Part shown: piece by piece, positions 53,084-63,100 of the stretch | How positions within the stretch are numbered: the stretch's first letter is position 1 | Layout: every line of letters begins with the position of its first letter | Assembly (NCBI GenBank): GCA_947499145.1 | Contig: CANMNB010000013.1 | Span: forward strand, 55,275-119,274 | Reading direction: 5' to 3' | DNA: 64,000 nt | Origin: an uncultured Arachnia sp. | GTDB lineage: Bacteria > Actinomycetota > Actinomycetes > Propionibacteriales > Propionibacteriaceae | Translations under genes and position numbers: made by a program | The notes under the pieces: generated by a model | The model's input: the letters and a program-made list of their open reading frames with translations, nothing else | What the model was told of the DNA's origin: nothing | The model's database searches: none

Positions 53084-54652
53084 GTGACCTTCAGGAGTCT
53101 TGAGCTGGCCGTCCTCGCGGCGCTGCTCCTGTGCATGACACCCGGTGTGACCGCCGCTGATCCAGGGGAAGCCACCATCGCCGATGTCATGGGCGCGCTC
53201 AACATCGAGGTGGGACCGGCCGACTACGTCATCCTCGTTGACACGTCGCAGTCCATGCGGCTGGGCGAGAACCCCTACGCCTCCGTCACCACGGCCCTGG
53301 ACTCGATGCTCCGGGCGTTGCAGCCCACCGACCACCTGTCGCTCATCACGTTCGATACCCAAGCGGAGCTTGCTTACCGCGGGGCTGTCGGCGACGACCC
53401 CGCTGCTGTGTTGGCAAACCTCCCCGAGAGCCCGGAGGGAACCGGAACCGACATCGGGGCCGGAATTGAGCTGGGAATCACCGAATTGGAGCGACCGGAG
53501 GCCAATCCTGCTGGCGCCATCGCCCTCCTCACCGATGGCGTCATCGATACCGAGGACGAGACCTACGCCACCCCCGAGGCACCTGGCTGGGCATCCCTCA
53601 CGACCCGCGCCGACGCGCTCACTGCCCAACGCGAGGTGGCCGCCTACGCCGTCGGGCTGGGCGAGAACACCGACGCCGGCATCATCACCACCGTCTTCGC
53701 CGGGGCGGAGCAGATCCCAGCCGAGCAGATCGCGGGACACCTCGGGAACCTGCGCCAGGAGCTGATCGACTTCCAGGCGAGCGAGCGCCTCCGCACCGAT
53801 CTCGACCAGGGCGCGGTCACCGCCACCTGGTCCGGCATCGAATGGAACGGCATGGAGCCGGGCACCCGAAACGGGTCGCTCGTCCTGACATCCAACTACA
53901 CAAAGATCCCCGTCGAGGTAACCGAAATCCGGTCGAATTCGTCGGGTGAACTTGAGGTCGAGGTTGACGGTCTGCCCGACTCGGTGGCACTCCAGCCGGG
54001 CGAAACCATCACCATTCCGGCCCAGGTGACCGTGCCGGACGTCCCGGATCAGGCCACCGAACTGACCCTCTCCGCGTCGGTCACCAGCGCATGGGCCCCG
54101 CTGGTCGCCGAGCGCTTCGGTCTCGACCTCACCCCGCGCTGGGAAACCACGCCCGTGACGGCGGAGACACCGCCGGCCCCCGTCGTGGAGGAGGCACCCG
54201 CACCCGCACCGGAACCGGCGCCCGTCCCCGAGCCGGAGCCGCAGGGGCTCTCCCCCTGGATCGTCGTCGGCGCCCTCGCCGCGGCGGCCCTGGCAGCGCT
54301 CGCGCTGCTCATCTGGGGGCTGGCTCGCCTGCTTTCCCCCCGCCTCGACGGGTCGCTCGCCTTCACACGTGACGGGCAGGTGATCCGCGAGATCCTGCTC
54401 ACCGGCTCCAAGGTGCGGTTCACCGACGTCGACGGCCTGAGCGGCACGGTCAAGGCGACGCGTACCAAGGACGGCCCACACCAGGTGAAGATCACCGCCA
54501 AGGACGCCGAGCACAAGGAACGCACCCGGCTGGCCGACGGCCAGACGCTGCAGATCGGCGACATCGCCATCACCTACACCGCCCAGCACAGCCGCATGCT
54601 GTCGCTGCTGGACGTCCCCTCCAGCACGGAGCGCGAGCGCGCGACTACTTGA
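53084..54652 (+). CDS. Secreted/membrane-anchored von Willebrand factor A-domain protein
   Basis: A 522-residue protein. A signal peptide (VTFRSLELAVLAALLLCMTPGVTA, cleavage before AD) precedes a VWA domain with an intact MIDAS: VDTSQSM (DxSxS) near residue 51, GTGTDIGAGI, and LLTDGVID. A beta-rich region, a Pro/Glu/Ala-rich linker, a membrane helix (PWIVVGALAAAALAALALLIWGLARLL) near 405-430, and a cytosolic C-terminal domain of about 95 residues follow. GTG 53084 is chosen for AGAGGAGCC; a TTG at 53021 is less likely. It is divergent from flp and could be a surface adhesin or pilus partner, or involved in transport or sensing (inference). Confidence 0.85.
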   Translation: MTFRSLELAVLAALLLCMTPGVTAADPGEATIADVMGALNIEVGPADYVILVDTSQSMRLGENPYASVTTALDSMLRALQPTDHLSLITFDTQAELAYRGAVGDDPAAVLANLPESPEGTGTDIGAGIELGITELERPEANPAGAIALLTDGVIDTEDETYATPEAPGWASLTTRADALTAQREVAAYAVGLGENTDAGIITTVFAGAEQIPAEQIAGHLGNLRQELIDFQASERLRTDLDQGAVTATWSGIEWNGMEPGTRNGSLVLTSNYTKIPVEVTEIRSNSSGELEVEVDGLPDSVALQPGETITIPAQVTVPDVPDQATELTLSASVTSAWAPLVAERFGLDLTPRWETTPVTAETPPAPVVEEAPAPAPEPAPVPEPEPQGLSPWIVVGALAAAALAALALLIWGLARLLSPRLDGSLAFTRDGQVIREILLTGSKVRFTDVDGLSGTVKATRTKDGPHQVKITAKDAEHKERTRLADGQTLQIGDIAITYTAQHSRMLSLLDVPSSTERERATT

Positions 54653-55391
54653 TCGCGACGATCCGGCGCATCGGCAGCGGCACCGCCACCGGCTCCACCT
54701 CGGCGCGCAACGTCAGGAACTCCACCGCCGCCACACCCCGTGCCCGGTCCGGCGGCGTCCGCAGCCCGGCCACCAGCGTCTCAGCGTCGTGCCGGCTCGC
54801 GACGGTGAAGTGGTACCTCGCGCGTGAGTCCTCGGTCTTGGTGAGACCCACCTTGGCCAGGGTCTTCTTCGCACGGAACTCCGGCAGGCCCGGCAGCGTC
54901 GGCGTCGCACGCAGGTACCCGCCCAGCTGGCTGGCGATCTTCAGGTCCTCCACGCTGAACGGCCTGACCGACGGCGTCAGCCCGGCGAACACGCCTCCCG
55001 GCCGCAGCACGCGGGTGACCTCGCGCAGGAACCGCATCCGGTCGGTGACCATGCCGAGCCCGAGGCTGGTGACCACCACGTCGAACGAGTCGTCGGCGAA
55101 CGGCAGCTGCGCCGCGTCGGCCTGCACCGCGCACCGGGTACCGGCCTCCTTGGCCTCCTCGATGTTCAGCAGGGAGAGGTCCACTCCGACGACAGTCCGG
55201 CCCTCCCGTTCCAGCCGACGCGTCAGAGAGCCGGTGCCGCAGGCCAGGTCGAGCACCGTCGCCGCCGAGTCCGCGACGGCTCGCTCCAGCCACTCGTAAG
55301 GCGTGTGCTTGCCCCCGTAGGCGCGCTCCAGCACCCGCTCCGCGGAACCCGGGCGTCGCTCGCCGAACCAGCGGCGTTCCTCGTCGCTCAT
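54645..55391 (-). CDS. Class I SAM-dependent methyltransferase
   Basis: A 248-residue cytosolic methyltransferase. The SAM loop is VLDLACGTGSLTRRLEREG near residue 46, with VVGVDLSLLNIEEAKEAG and AAQLPFADDSFDVVVTSLGLGMVTDRMRFLREVTRVLRPGGVFAG downstream, the UbiE/MenG-like layout. The last 90 residues are less conserved, so the substrate is unknown. It overlaps the 3' end of the convergent VWA gene by 8 nt and follows the DtxR-type regulator with a 4-nt overlap (ATGA), so the two are co-transcribed. Confidence 0.85.
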   Translation of the reverse strand: MSDEERRWFGERRPGSAERVLERAYGGKHTPYEWLERAVADSAATVLDLACGTGSLTRRLEREGRTVVGVDLSLLNIEEAKEAGTRCAVQADAAQLPFADDSFDVVVTSLGLGMVTDRMRFLREVTRVLRPGGVFAGLTPSVRPFSVEDLKIASQLGGYLRATPTLPGLPEFRAKKTLAKVGLTKTEDSRARYHFTVASRHDAETLVAGLRTPPDRARGVAAVEFLTLRAEVEPVAVPLPMRRIVAIK

Positions 55392-56083
55392 CGGGGTTCC
55401 TGCGCGACGAACAGCAGTTCGGCGGCCTCGCGGGCGATCACGCAGGCCTGGTCTTCCACCCGCAGCTCGACGTCCACCCCGTGCGTGCGCGCCCGGAACA
55501 GGCCTCCCGGCTTCAGCCCAAGGTCGGCGATGGCTCCCAGTGCCTCAGTGTCGGCCTGGATGTTCTCGCTCATCCGCGCCAGCCGAACGACCACCTCGCC
55601 ACCGTTCGGCAGCACCTCCGCGAGCGGCTGGACGCCGTCGCGGAACGTCGGGACGTGCTCCGCAACCCCGAGGTCCTCGAGGCCCGGGATCGGATTGCCA
55701 TAGGGGGACATGGTGGGCGAGTCGAGGATCTCCACCAGCCGGCGCTCCACGTCGATCGAGATCACGTGCTCCCAGCGGCAGGCCTCGTCGTGCACCTTGT
55801 CCCAGTCCAGCCCGATGACCTCCGTCAGCAGGCACTCAGCCAGCCGGTGCTTGCGCATGACATCACGCGCGAGCTGGGCGCCGCGTTCGGTGAGGCTGAT
55901 GGTGCGGTCGGGCTCGACGACCAGCAGCCCGTCGCGCTCCATCCGCGCCACGGTCTGCGACACCGTCGGACCGGACTGGTGCAGGCGCTCGGCGATCCGG
56001 GCGCGCAGCGGCGGCACGCCCTCCTCCATCAGCTCGTAGACGGTGCGGAGATACATCTCCGTGGTGTCGATCAGGTCACTCAC
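55388..56083 (-). CDS. DtxR/IdeR-family iron- or manganese-dependent repressor
   Basis: A 231-residue, three-domain repressor. The HTH domain (DTTEMYLRTVYELMEEGVPPLRARIAERLHQSGPTVSQTVARMERDGLL) carries the Met used in the ancillary site; the dimerisation domain holds KHRLAECLLTEV and KVHDEACRWEHVIS, giving the His, Glu and Cys ligands of both metal sites; an SH3-like domain follows (LKPGGLFRART). The WEHV motif and length match IdeR/DtxR rather than MntR. It should repress iron-uptake genes when metal-loaded. GTG 56083 has GGGAGG upstream, and TAGGAT (56115-56110) begins with the nagA stop. Confidence 0.92.
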   Translation of the reverse strand: MSDLIDTTEMYLRTVYELMEEGVPPLRARIAERLHQSGPTVSQTVARMERDGLLVVEPDRTISLTERGAQLARDVMRKHRLAECLLTEVIGLDWDKVHDEACRWEHVISIDVERRLVEILDSPTMSPYGNPIPGLEDLGVAEHVPTFRDGVQPLAEVLPNGGEVVVRLARMSENIQADTEALGAIADLGLKPGGLFRARTHGVDVELRVEDQACVIAREAAELLFVAQEPR

Positions 56084-56109
56084 TCGTGTCCGCCTCCCTC
56101 TCCCCCACC

Positions 56110-56115
56110 ATCCTA
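56110..56115 (-). promoter_or_regulatory. -10 box of the DtxR-type gene formed from the nagA stop codon
   Basis: Minus strand TAGGAT starts with the nagA TAG (56115-56113). The transcript would start near 56103, about 20 nt before GTG 56083, and carries GGGAGG. Confidence 0.45.
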
Positions 56116-57252
56116 GGCCGAAGGGATCTCCTCGCCCCGTCGAATGACGCGATGCAGCCCGCCCCGGTCGTCGACCAGACAGATGTCCGCCCATCGGCCC
56201 GCGGTGAGCTCGCCCACGTCCTTGAGGCGGTGCCAGCGCGCAGGAGTGGTGGCCGCCATGGCCGCGGCCTCCGGAATGGAGACTCCGACCTGCTGCACGA
56301 CGAACTGGAAGGCCCGATCCATCGTGAGCGTGGAGCCCGCGATGGCCCCCGGGGAGCCGTCCGGCGTCGCCAGCCGGGCGGTGCCGTCGGTGACGATGAC
56401 GTCGAGGTTGCCCAGCACATAGCGCCCGTCGCCGGCGCCCGTGGCAGCCATGGCGTCGGTGACCAGGCACACGCGATCCACCCCGGCGGCGCGGATCGCC
56501 ATCTCGACCACCTCGGGCACCACGTGCACGCCGTCGCAGATCAGCTCGACCAGACACCGCTCGTCGCTCACCAGCACCGGGACGGGACCGGCGGCGCGGT
56601 GGTGGATGCCCCGCATCGCGTTGAACAGGTGGGTGACGACGCGCACGCCCCAGTCCAGCGACGCGAGGGTGGCGTCCTCGTCGGCGTCGGAGTGGCCGAA
56701 GGCGACGCTCACCCCGGCCTCGGTGAAGCGGCGGATGGCCTGCTCTGCGTGCTGCCGCTCCACCGCCATCGTGATCATTGTGAGCGCCGGCCCGCCGGCC
56801 GCGATGAGGCGCTCGACCAGCTCGGGCTCGGGGTCGCGCAGCAGGTCCTCCTGGTGGGCACCCTTGCGCTCGGCGGCCAGGAACGGCCCCTCGAGGTGGA
56901 TGCCGTCGAGGTGCCCCGCCTCGACGAGCCCCCGAAGCACCCCCAGCTGGTGCTCCAGCTTCTCCACCGGTTCGGTCACCGTGCTGGCGAACAGCGTCGT
57001 GGTGCCGTGGCTGCGGTGGTGCTCGACGGCGCGCAGGTTGCCGGCACGGTCGTCGGAGCCGAAGCTGGTCCCCACCGCCCCGTGGCAGTGGGTGTCGACG
57101 AACCCGGGCACCGCCCACAGGTCGACGGCTTCGGCCAGCGGCCGCCCACTGGGTGTCACGGACTTGATGCGCCCCGCGTCGTCGACCCGGATCTCGGCGT
57201 TGTCCACCACGCCCGCCGCGGTGACCGCGTGGGCGACGTGCAGTGTCTCCAT
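56113..57252 (-). CDS. nagA: N-acetylglucosamine-6-phosphate deacetylase
   Basis: A 379-residue amidohydrolase-superfamily TIM barrel that removes acetate from GlcNAc-6-phosphate in amino-sugar recycling. Metal and substrate motifs are intact: VPGFVDTHCHGAVG near residue 49, IHLEGPFLAAERKGAHQ, VSVAFGHSDAD, VTHLFNAMRGIHHRA, LICDGVHVVPE and LVTDAMAATGAGDG with the catalytic Asp, and AGSTLTMDRAF. The usual partner nagB is not in this window. ATG 57252 is 6 nt after TTGGAT, a weak -10. Confidence 0.93.
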   Translation of the reverse strand: METLHVAHAVTAAGVVDNAEIRVDDAGRIKSVTPSGRPLAEAVDLWAVPGFVDTHCHGAVGTSFGSDDRAGNLRAVEHHRSHGTTTLFASTVTEPVEKLEHQLGVLRGLVEAGHLDGIHLEGPFLAAERKGAHQEDLLRDPEPELVERLIAAGGPALTMITMAVERQHAEQAIRRFTEAGVSVAFGHSDADEDATLASLDWGVRVVTHLFNAMRGIHHRAAGPVPVLVSDERCLVELICDGVHVVPEVVEMAIRAAGVDRVCLVTDAMAATGAGDGRYVLGNLDVIVTDGTARLATPDGSPGAIAGSTLTMDRAFQFVVQQVGVSIPEAAAMAATTPARWHRLKDVGELTAGRWADICLVDDRGGLHRVIRRGEEIPSA

Positions 57253-57313
57253 GTCCCCATCCAACCACTGCCCCACGCGCTGGGCGTGCCGGCTCCCGGT
57301 CAGTCCCGGGTGA

Positions 57314-57319
57314 GAGAAT
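57314..57319 (+). promoter_or_regulatory. -10 box, serC
   Basis: GAGAAT, 6 nt before GTG 57326; leaderless and divergent from nagA. Confidence 0.4.
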
Positions 57320-57325
57320 GGGCGA

Positions 57326-58441
57326 GTGATCAGCATCCCCCGCGAACTGCTCCCCGCCGACGGCCGCTTCGGCTCCGGCCCCGCCAAGGTGCGTCCCGAG
57401 GTGCTGGAGCACCTCCTCGCCCGCCGCGACGTGCTGGGCACCTCCCACCGGCAGGCGCCGGTGCGGGACCTGGTGGCACACGTGCAGTCCATGCTCGCGG
57501 AGCTCTACCGCCTTCCCGACGGGTACGAGGTGGTGCTGGGCAACGGCGGCTCCACCCTGTTCTGGGACATGGCCGTCAGCTCGCTCATCGAGCGCCGGTC
57601 CGCCCACGGCGTCTTCGGCGAGTTCTCCCGCAAGTTCGCGAAGGCCAGCGCCGCCGCTCCCTTCCTCGGTGACCCGACGATCTTCGAGGCGGTCCCGGGC
57701 GATGTCGCGGTCCCCGAGGCCTGCGACGCCGACGCCTACTGCTGGGCGCAGAACGAGACGTCCACCGGTGCGGCCGCTCCGGTGGAGCGGGTGGGCGACG
57801 GCCTGGTGCTGATCGACGCCACGTCGGCCGCCGGCGGCATCGACGCCGATATCTCAGCCACCGACGTCTACTACTTCGCTCCCCAGAAGAACTTCTCCTC
57901 CGACGGCGGCCTCTGGTTCGCCTTCGCCTCCCCGGCCGCCATCGAGCGCGCGGAGCGGATCGCCGCGTCCGACCGGTGGATCCCGGCGATCCTCGACTTC
58001 ACCACCGCAGTGACCAACTCCCGCCAACACCAGACGCTCAACACCCCCGCCATCGCCACGCTGCTGCTGATGGAGGGGCAGCTGGAGTGGATGCTGGGGC
58101 TCGGCGGGATGGATGCCGTGGCCGCGCGGTGCGTCGCCTCCACGCACGCCCTCTACGACTGGGCCGAGGACCGCGACTGGACCGAGCCCTTCGTGACCGA
58201 TCCCACGTTCCGCTCCCCCGTCGTCGCCACCATTGACTTCGCCGACGAGGTGGACGCCTCGGCCGTCTCAGCGGTGCTGCGCGAGCACGGCATCGTCGAC
58301 GTCGACCCGTACCGGGCCCTGCAGCGCAACCAGCTGCGTATCGGCTGCTACGCCTCGGTGGACCCCGAGGACGCCCGGAAGCTCACGCACTGCATCGATC
58401 ACGTCGTCGAGCAGCTGCTGGATCAGTCCCGGACGAAGTAG
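57326..58441 (+). CDS. serC: Phosphoserine aminotransferase
   Basis: A 371-residue PLP enzyme of the cytosolic serine pathway, converting 3-phosphohydroxypyruvate to phosphoserine. It is the actinobacterial type: LPADGRFGSGPAKVRPEVLEHL, DVLGTSHRQAPVRDLVAHV, VVLGNGGSTLFWDMAVSSL, WAQNETSTGAAAPV, and the PLP lysine in DVYYFAPQKNFSSDGGLWFAF (about K190). Length is normal. It overlaps the convergent frameshifted gene by 19 nt. GTG start with GAGAAT 6 nt upstream. Confidence 0.95.
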   Translation: MISIPRELLPADGRFGSGPAKVRPEVLEHLLARRDVLGTSHRQAPVRDLVAHVQSMLAELYRLPDGYEVVLGNGGSTLFWDMAVSSLIERRSAHGVFGEFSRKFAKASAAAPFLGDPTIFEAVPGDVAVPEACDADAYCWAQNETSTGAAAPVERVGDGLVLIDATSAAGGIDADISATDVYYFAPQKNFSSDGGLWFAFASPAAIERAERIAASDRWIPAILDFTTAVTNSRQHQTLNTPAIATLLLMEGQLEWMLGLGGMDAVAARCVASTHALYDWAEDRDWTEPFVTDPTFRSPVVATIDFADEVDASAVSAVLREHGIVDVDPYRALQRNQLRIGCYASVDPEDARKLTHCIDHVVEQLLDQSRTK

Positions 58442-59374
58442 ACCAGCACCCCCGCCAGGACGGACACCGCCACCGCGCCGAGCAGGGCGAGCGCCGTACC
58501 GCGGCGGGACGGGCCCTCCACCTCCACGACCTCGTCCACCACCACGGTCGTGGCACTGGGCGAGGGTGACGGGGTGGGGCTGGGGATGGCCTCGGGCGTG
58601 GGGGTCATGGTGACGACGCCGTCGGGCACGTCCTCCTCGCGGATCTCCGAGCGGGACCCGAGCAGCAGCCGCCCCTGGCCGTCCGTGGTGATGGCCTCCT
58701 CGGGCAGGTCCCCGACGTAGACGGACTGGGCGGTGGTCTCCCACGTGTACGCGTCGATGAGGTCGACGCCACCGGCGTGACGAACCGCCATCGTGAACCC
58801 GTCGTCGAGGAACACGGCGTCCGTGACCCCCTCCGGGGCGTCGGCCGCCCGAACGAGGGTGTTGACGTCGGTGCGGGACGGGTCGAGCGACGGGGACCGG
58901 TAGATGCCCGGGTCGTCGCCCCGCGTGATGACGTAGATGCGACCCTGGCCGGAGACGAGCATGGCCGCGGCGTCGCGGGCGCCGTCGGGATAGTCGAAGT
59001 CCCAGGCCCGATAGCTCTGGCGCCCGTCGGCCGGCATCATCCGGTACACGGTGACGAAGTCCCGGCTGGCCTCCCGGATCACCGACGTCACCGATGTAGA
59101 CCCAGTCGCCGTGCAGGGCGATCCCCGTCACGGCTGCGGGCGATGCCGCGAAGGTGACGGCGCCACGATCCGCGCCGCTAGCGTCGTACAGCTGGACGGC
59201 CGCGTCACCGGGGTGCGCCACCAGGAGCCTCTCGGACGGCTCGTGCCACGCCATGCCGAGGACCGGCTGGTCGGAGTCGAGCACCACGTCAGCCGCGGCG
59301 GCCCACGTGGGGAAGGCGGCGACGGCGACGCCTGCGACTGCCAGCGCGCTGATCCCGCGCGCACGAACTCTCAT
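58423..59374 (-). pseudogene. Secreted, C-terminally anchored beta-propeller-like protein, frameshifted
   Basis: The N-terminal part, from ATG 59374, has a signal peptide (MRVRARGISALAVAGVAVAAFPTWAAA) and blade-like repeats (LGMAWHEPSERLLVAHPGDAAVQLYDASG). Around 59074-59080 the frame breaks: GDWVYIGDVGD is followed in another frame by REASRDFVTVYRMMPADGRQSYRAWDFDYPDGARDAAAMLV, which continues to a Pro/Ser linker and a C-terminal membrane helix ending YFVRD at 58423. One extra C in GATCCGGG would explain it; without it the protein would be about 316 residues. It is either a recent pseudogene or a sequencing error. Confidence 0.72.
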
Positions 59375-59399
59375 GGTGTGGTCACACTATCCCCAGTGC

Positions 59400-59498
59400 T
59401 CAGCTGAACGCGGCCAGGACCGGCGGAAGCAGCAAACCCATCACGAGCAGGGCCACGAGGACCAGGGTGACGACAAGCTGGCGACTTCTGGGGTTCAC
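59400..59498 (-). CDS. 32-residue single-pass membrane peptide
   Basis: A very short gene: GTG 59498 encodes a start with NPRSRQL followed by one hydrophobic helix, VVTLVLVALLVMGLLLPPVLAAF. The case for expression is that TATCAT (59511-59506) ends 7 nt before the GTG, as for the larger leaderless genes here. It lies just upstream of the frameshifted secreted protein on the same strand. Function is unknown. Two positive charges then a helix would place the N-terminus in the cytosol. Confidence 0.5.
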   Translation of the reverse strand: MNPRSRQLVVTLVLVALLVMGLLLPPVLAAFS

Positions 59499-59505
59499 GG
59501 AACAG

Positions 59506-59528
59506 ATGATACGTGGGCTGGTTACGGT
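59506..59528. promoter_or_regulatory. Divergent -10 boxes (32-residue peptide / 204-residue hypothetical)
   Basis: Minus strand TATCAT (59511-59506) is 7 nt before GTG 59498; plus strand TACGGT (59523-59528) is 7 nt before ATG 59536. Both transcripts would be leaderless, and the boxes are 11 bp apart. Confidence 0.45.
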
Positions 59529-59535
59529 GGCTGAC

Positions 59536-60150
59536 ATGCGGACCTTGCGGTTGTACGCCATCGCCGTGGACGCCCTGCGTGACGTCTTCGGCGCCGACAC
59601 CGACCTGGCCGACCGGCTGCGCGGCGTCGCGCGGGAGCGGTTCGCCGTCGACGCGCCGCCCCCACCCTCGGCGCTGCGCAAGATCGGGCCGCTGTTCCGG
59701 CGCCACCAGGCCACCGAGGTTGACCCCCGCCGACCCCTGCGCGGCGACGTCGACGCGCTGCTCACCGGCGCCCACATCGAGCCGGATCGCCTGCCGCAGT
59801 GCTGGCAGGTGGTGATGGCCTGGCTGGACGACCTCGCCGTGGCCGAAGTCGCCGTCGGGTTCGTCGACGTCGACGACGCTGAGTTCGACCTGGCACGCGC
59901 CGGCCTGCCGAGCGAGTACTCGCTCAGACATCTGGCCGGCCGTGACCTCGGGATCCCGCTGCGCCCGCTGCCGACACAGGTCGTCGGCTACGCCAAGCAC
60001 GGGCACGTCGTCGAGACGTTCCACGAGCTCCGAGCGGTGCCGCTGGGCCAGCTGCAGGACAGCACCCGCCGGGCGGTGGAGCCGGCGCTACGGCTGCTGG
60101 AAGCGGCCGCTGGCGCCGGCACCGACGTCGTGGTGGTCGAGCAGGTGTAG
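59536..60150 (+). CDS. Hypothetical protein, 204 residues
   Basis: I do not recognise a named family. It begins MRTLRLYAIAVDALRDVFGADTDLADRLRGVARERF, has GPLFRRHQATEVDPRRPLRGDVDALLTG, and a C-terminal half with DLGIPLRPLPTQVVGYAKHGHVVETFHELRAV. It is soluble and balanced in charge, with no signal peptide. The reading is convincing because of codon usage and the TACGGT 7 nt before ATG 59536. It ends one base before the convergent pyruvate carboxylase stop. Confidence 0.65.
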   Translation: MRTLRLYAIAVDALRDVFGADTDLADRLRGVARERFAVDAPPPPSALRKIGPLFRRHQATEVDPRRPLRGDVDALLTGAHIEPDRLPQCWQVVMAWLDDLAVAEVAVGFVDVDDAEFDLARAGLPSEYSLRHLAGRDLGIPLRPLPTQVVGYAKHGHVVETFHELRAVPLGQLQDSTRRAVEPALRLLEAAAGAGTDVVVVEQV

Positions 60151-60151
60151 G

Positions 60152-63100
60152 TCAGGCCGGGTCGATCACGACGACGAGGTCCCCGCCGTCGAGCTGTGTC
60201 GTGCCCTGCAGGACCACCTGCTTGATGGTGCCTGCCACCGGGGCGTTGATCGCGGCCTCCATCTTCATGGCCTCGATCGTGGCGACGGCGTCGCCCACCG
60301 CCACCTGGTCCCCCTCCTCGACCGTCACCGACACGGCGCCGGAGAACGGAGCCGCCACGTGGCCCGGGTTGGAGGTGTCCGCCTTCTGCGCAGCCGCCAC
60401 CTCGGACTCGAGCGAGTAGTCGCGCACCTTGACGGGGCGCAGCTGGCCGTTCATCAGGGTCATGACCGTGCGGCGGGCGTGCTTGTCGGACTCGGAGATG
60501 GCCTCCAGGCCGTAGATGATCTGGACGCCCTTCTCCAGCGTGACCACGTACTCCTCGCCGCGCTGCATACCGTAGAGGTAGGGCACGGTCTCCAGCACGG
60601 AGATGTCGCCGTACTCGTCGCGCTTGTCCTGGAACTCCTTGGTGGGACCGGGGAACAGCAGGCGGTTCAGCGTCTCCTGGCGCTCCCGACCGCCGTCGGC
60701 GAGCAGTGCCAGGTCCTCCTCCGGCACCTCGGTCACACGCGGTGGCTGGCGGCGACCCTGGGTGGCCTTGGTCCGGAAGGGCTCCGGCCATCCACCGGCC
60801 GGGGTGCCCAGCTCGCCGTTGAGGAAGCCGATGACCGAGTCGGGGATGTCGAACTTCTGCGGCTCGGCCTCGAACTCCTCGGGATCGGCGCCGACGGCGA
60901 CGAGGTGGAGGGCGAGGTCTCCGACCACCTTCGACGACGGGGTCACCTTGGTGGGGCGACCGAGGATCTTGTCCGCGGCGCCGTACATGTACTCGATCTG
61001 CTCGAACTTGTCGCCGAGGCCGAGCGCGATGGCCTGCTGGCGCAGGTTCGACAGCTGCCCGCCGGGGATCTCATGGTCGTAGACCCGGCCGGTGGGGGCG
61101 GGCAGGCCCGACTCGAACGGCGCGTAGATCCGGCGCACGGCCTCCCAGTAGGGCTCCAGCTCCAGCACGGCCTGGGGGTCCAGCTCCGGGGCACGCTCCG
61201 AGCCCTCGAGCGCCATCACCAGCGCCGACATCGGCGGCTGGGACGTCGTCGACGACATGGCCGAGTTGGCGACGTCGACCGCGTCCACACCCGCGTCGAT
61301 GGCGGCCATCAGCGTGGCCAGCTGGCCACCAGTGGTGTCGTGCGTGTGCAGGTGGACGGGCAGGTCGAAGCGCTCGCGCAGGGCGGTCACCAGGGTGGCC
61401 GCGGCGCGCGGCCGCAGCAGGCCCGCCATGTCCTTGATGGCGATGATGTGCGCGCCCGCCTCGACGATCTGCTCCGCCAGGTGCAGGTAGTAGTCGAGCG
61501 TGTAGATCTTCTCTGCCGGGTCGAGCAGGTTGGAGGTGTAGCACAGCGCCACCTCGGCCACCGACGGCGTGCCCCGCACGGCCTCGATCGCCGGGCGCAT
61601 CTGCTCGACGTCGTTCAGGGCGTCGAAGATGCGGAAGATGTCGACGCCTGTGGCGGCGGCCTCCTCCACGAACGCGTTGGTCACCTCGGTGGGGTACGGG
61701 GTATATCCCACGGTGTTGCGGCCACGCAGCAGCATCTGCAGGTTCTGGTTCGGCATCGCGTCACGGAGCTTCGCGAGCCGCTCCCACGGGTCCTCGCCGA
61801 GGAAGCGCAGGGCCACGTCGTAGGTGGCGCCGCCCCAGCACTCGATCGAGAACATGTTCGGCAGCATCCGCGCCTGGTGCGGGGCCACGGCCTCGAGGTC
61901 GCGGGTGCGCACGCGGGTGGCGAGCAGCGACTGGTGGGCGTCGCGGAACGTCGTGTCGGTCACGCCGACGGCGGTCTGCTGCCGCAGCTGCCGGGCGAAA
62001 CCCTCGGCACCGAGCTCCAGGAGCTGCTGTCGCTTGCCCGCCGGCACGTCGGAGCCCAGGTCGGTCTCAGGGAGCTTGACGGTGGGGTCCATGAGCGTCG
62101 GGGCGTCGCCGTGCGGCTTGTTGACCGTCACGCTCGCGAGGTAGCGCAGCAGCTTGGTGCCGCGGTCCGCGGAGTTGCGGGCGGTGAGCAGGTGGGGCCG
62201 CTGGTCGATGAAGGCGGTGGTGATGTTGCCCTGCTCGAAGTCAGGGTCCTCCAGCACCGCGCGCAGGAAGGAGATGTTCGTCGCCACGCCCCGCACGCGG
62301 AACTCCGCGAGGGCGCGCTTGGCGCGGGCAACTGCCATCGGGAAGTCGTGGCCCCGGGCGGTGAGCTTGACCAACAGCGAGTCGAAGTGGGGGCTGATCT
62401 CCACGCCCGTGCCGGTGGTGCCGCCGTCCAGGCGGATGCCCGCGCCGGAGGCAGAGCGGTAGGCCTCGATCACGCCGGTGTCCGGGCGGAAGGAGTTCAG
62501 CGGGTCCTCGGTGGTGATGCGGCACTGCAGGGCGGCGCCGCGGATCTCCAGCTTGTCCTGGCGGATGTCGAGCTCCGCGAGCGTGGCACCGGAGGCGAGC
62601 CGCATCTGGGCCTGCACGAGGTCGACGTCGGTGATCTCCTCCGTGACGGTGTGTTCCACCTGGATCCGGGGGTTCATCTCGATGAAGACATGCTCGCCGG
62701 CGCGCTCGCCCTCGGTCTCGACGAGGAACTCGACGGTGCCGGCGCAGAAGTAATCGAGGCCCTTGGCGAACTTGACGGCGTCGGAGGTCAGCGCTTCGCG
62801 CAGCTCATCCGAGATGTGCGGCGCGGGGGCGATCTCGACCACCTTCTGGTGGCGGCGCTGGATGGAGCAGTCACGCTCGAAGAGGTGCACGGTCTCCCCC
62901 GTGCGGTCGGCGAGGATCTGGACCTCGATGTGGCGGGGCGCCCCGACGGCCTGCTCCACGAACACCGCAGGGTCACCGAACGCGGCCTCGGCCTCGCGCA
63001 TGGCGGCGCCCAGCTCGTCGGCGAACTTGTTCGGGGCGTCCACGCGACGCATGCCGCGGCCGCCACCGCCGGCGACGGCCTTGATGAAGACCGGGAAGCC

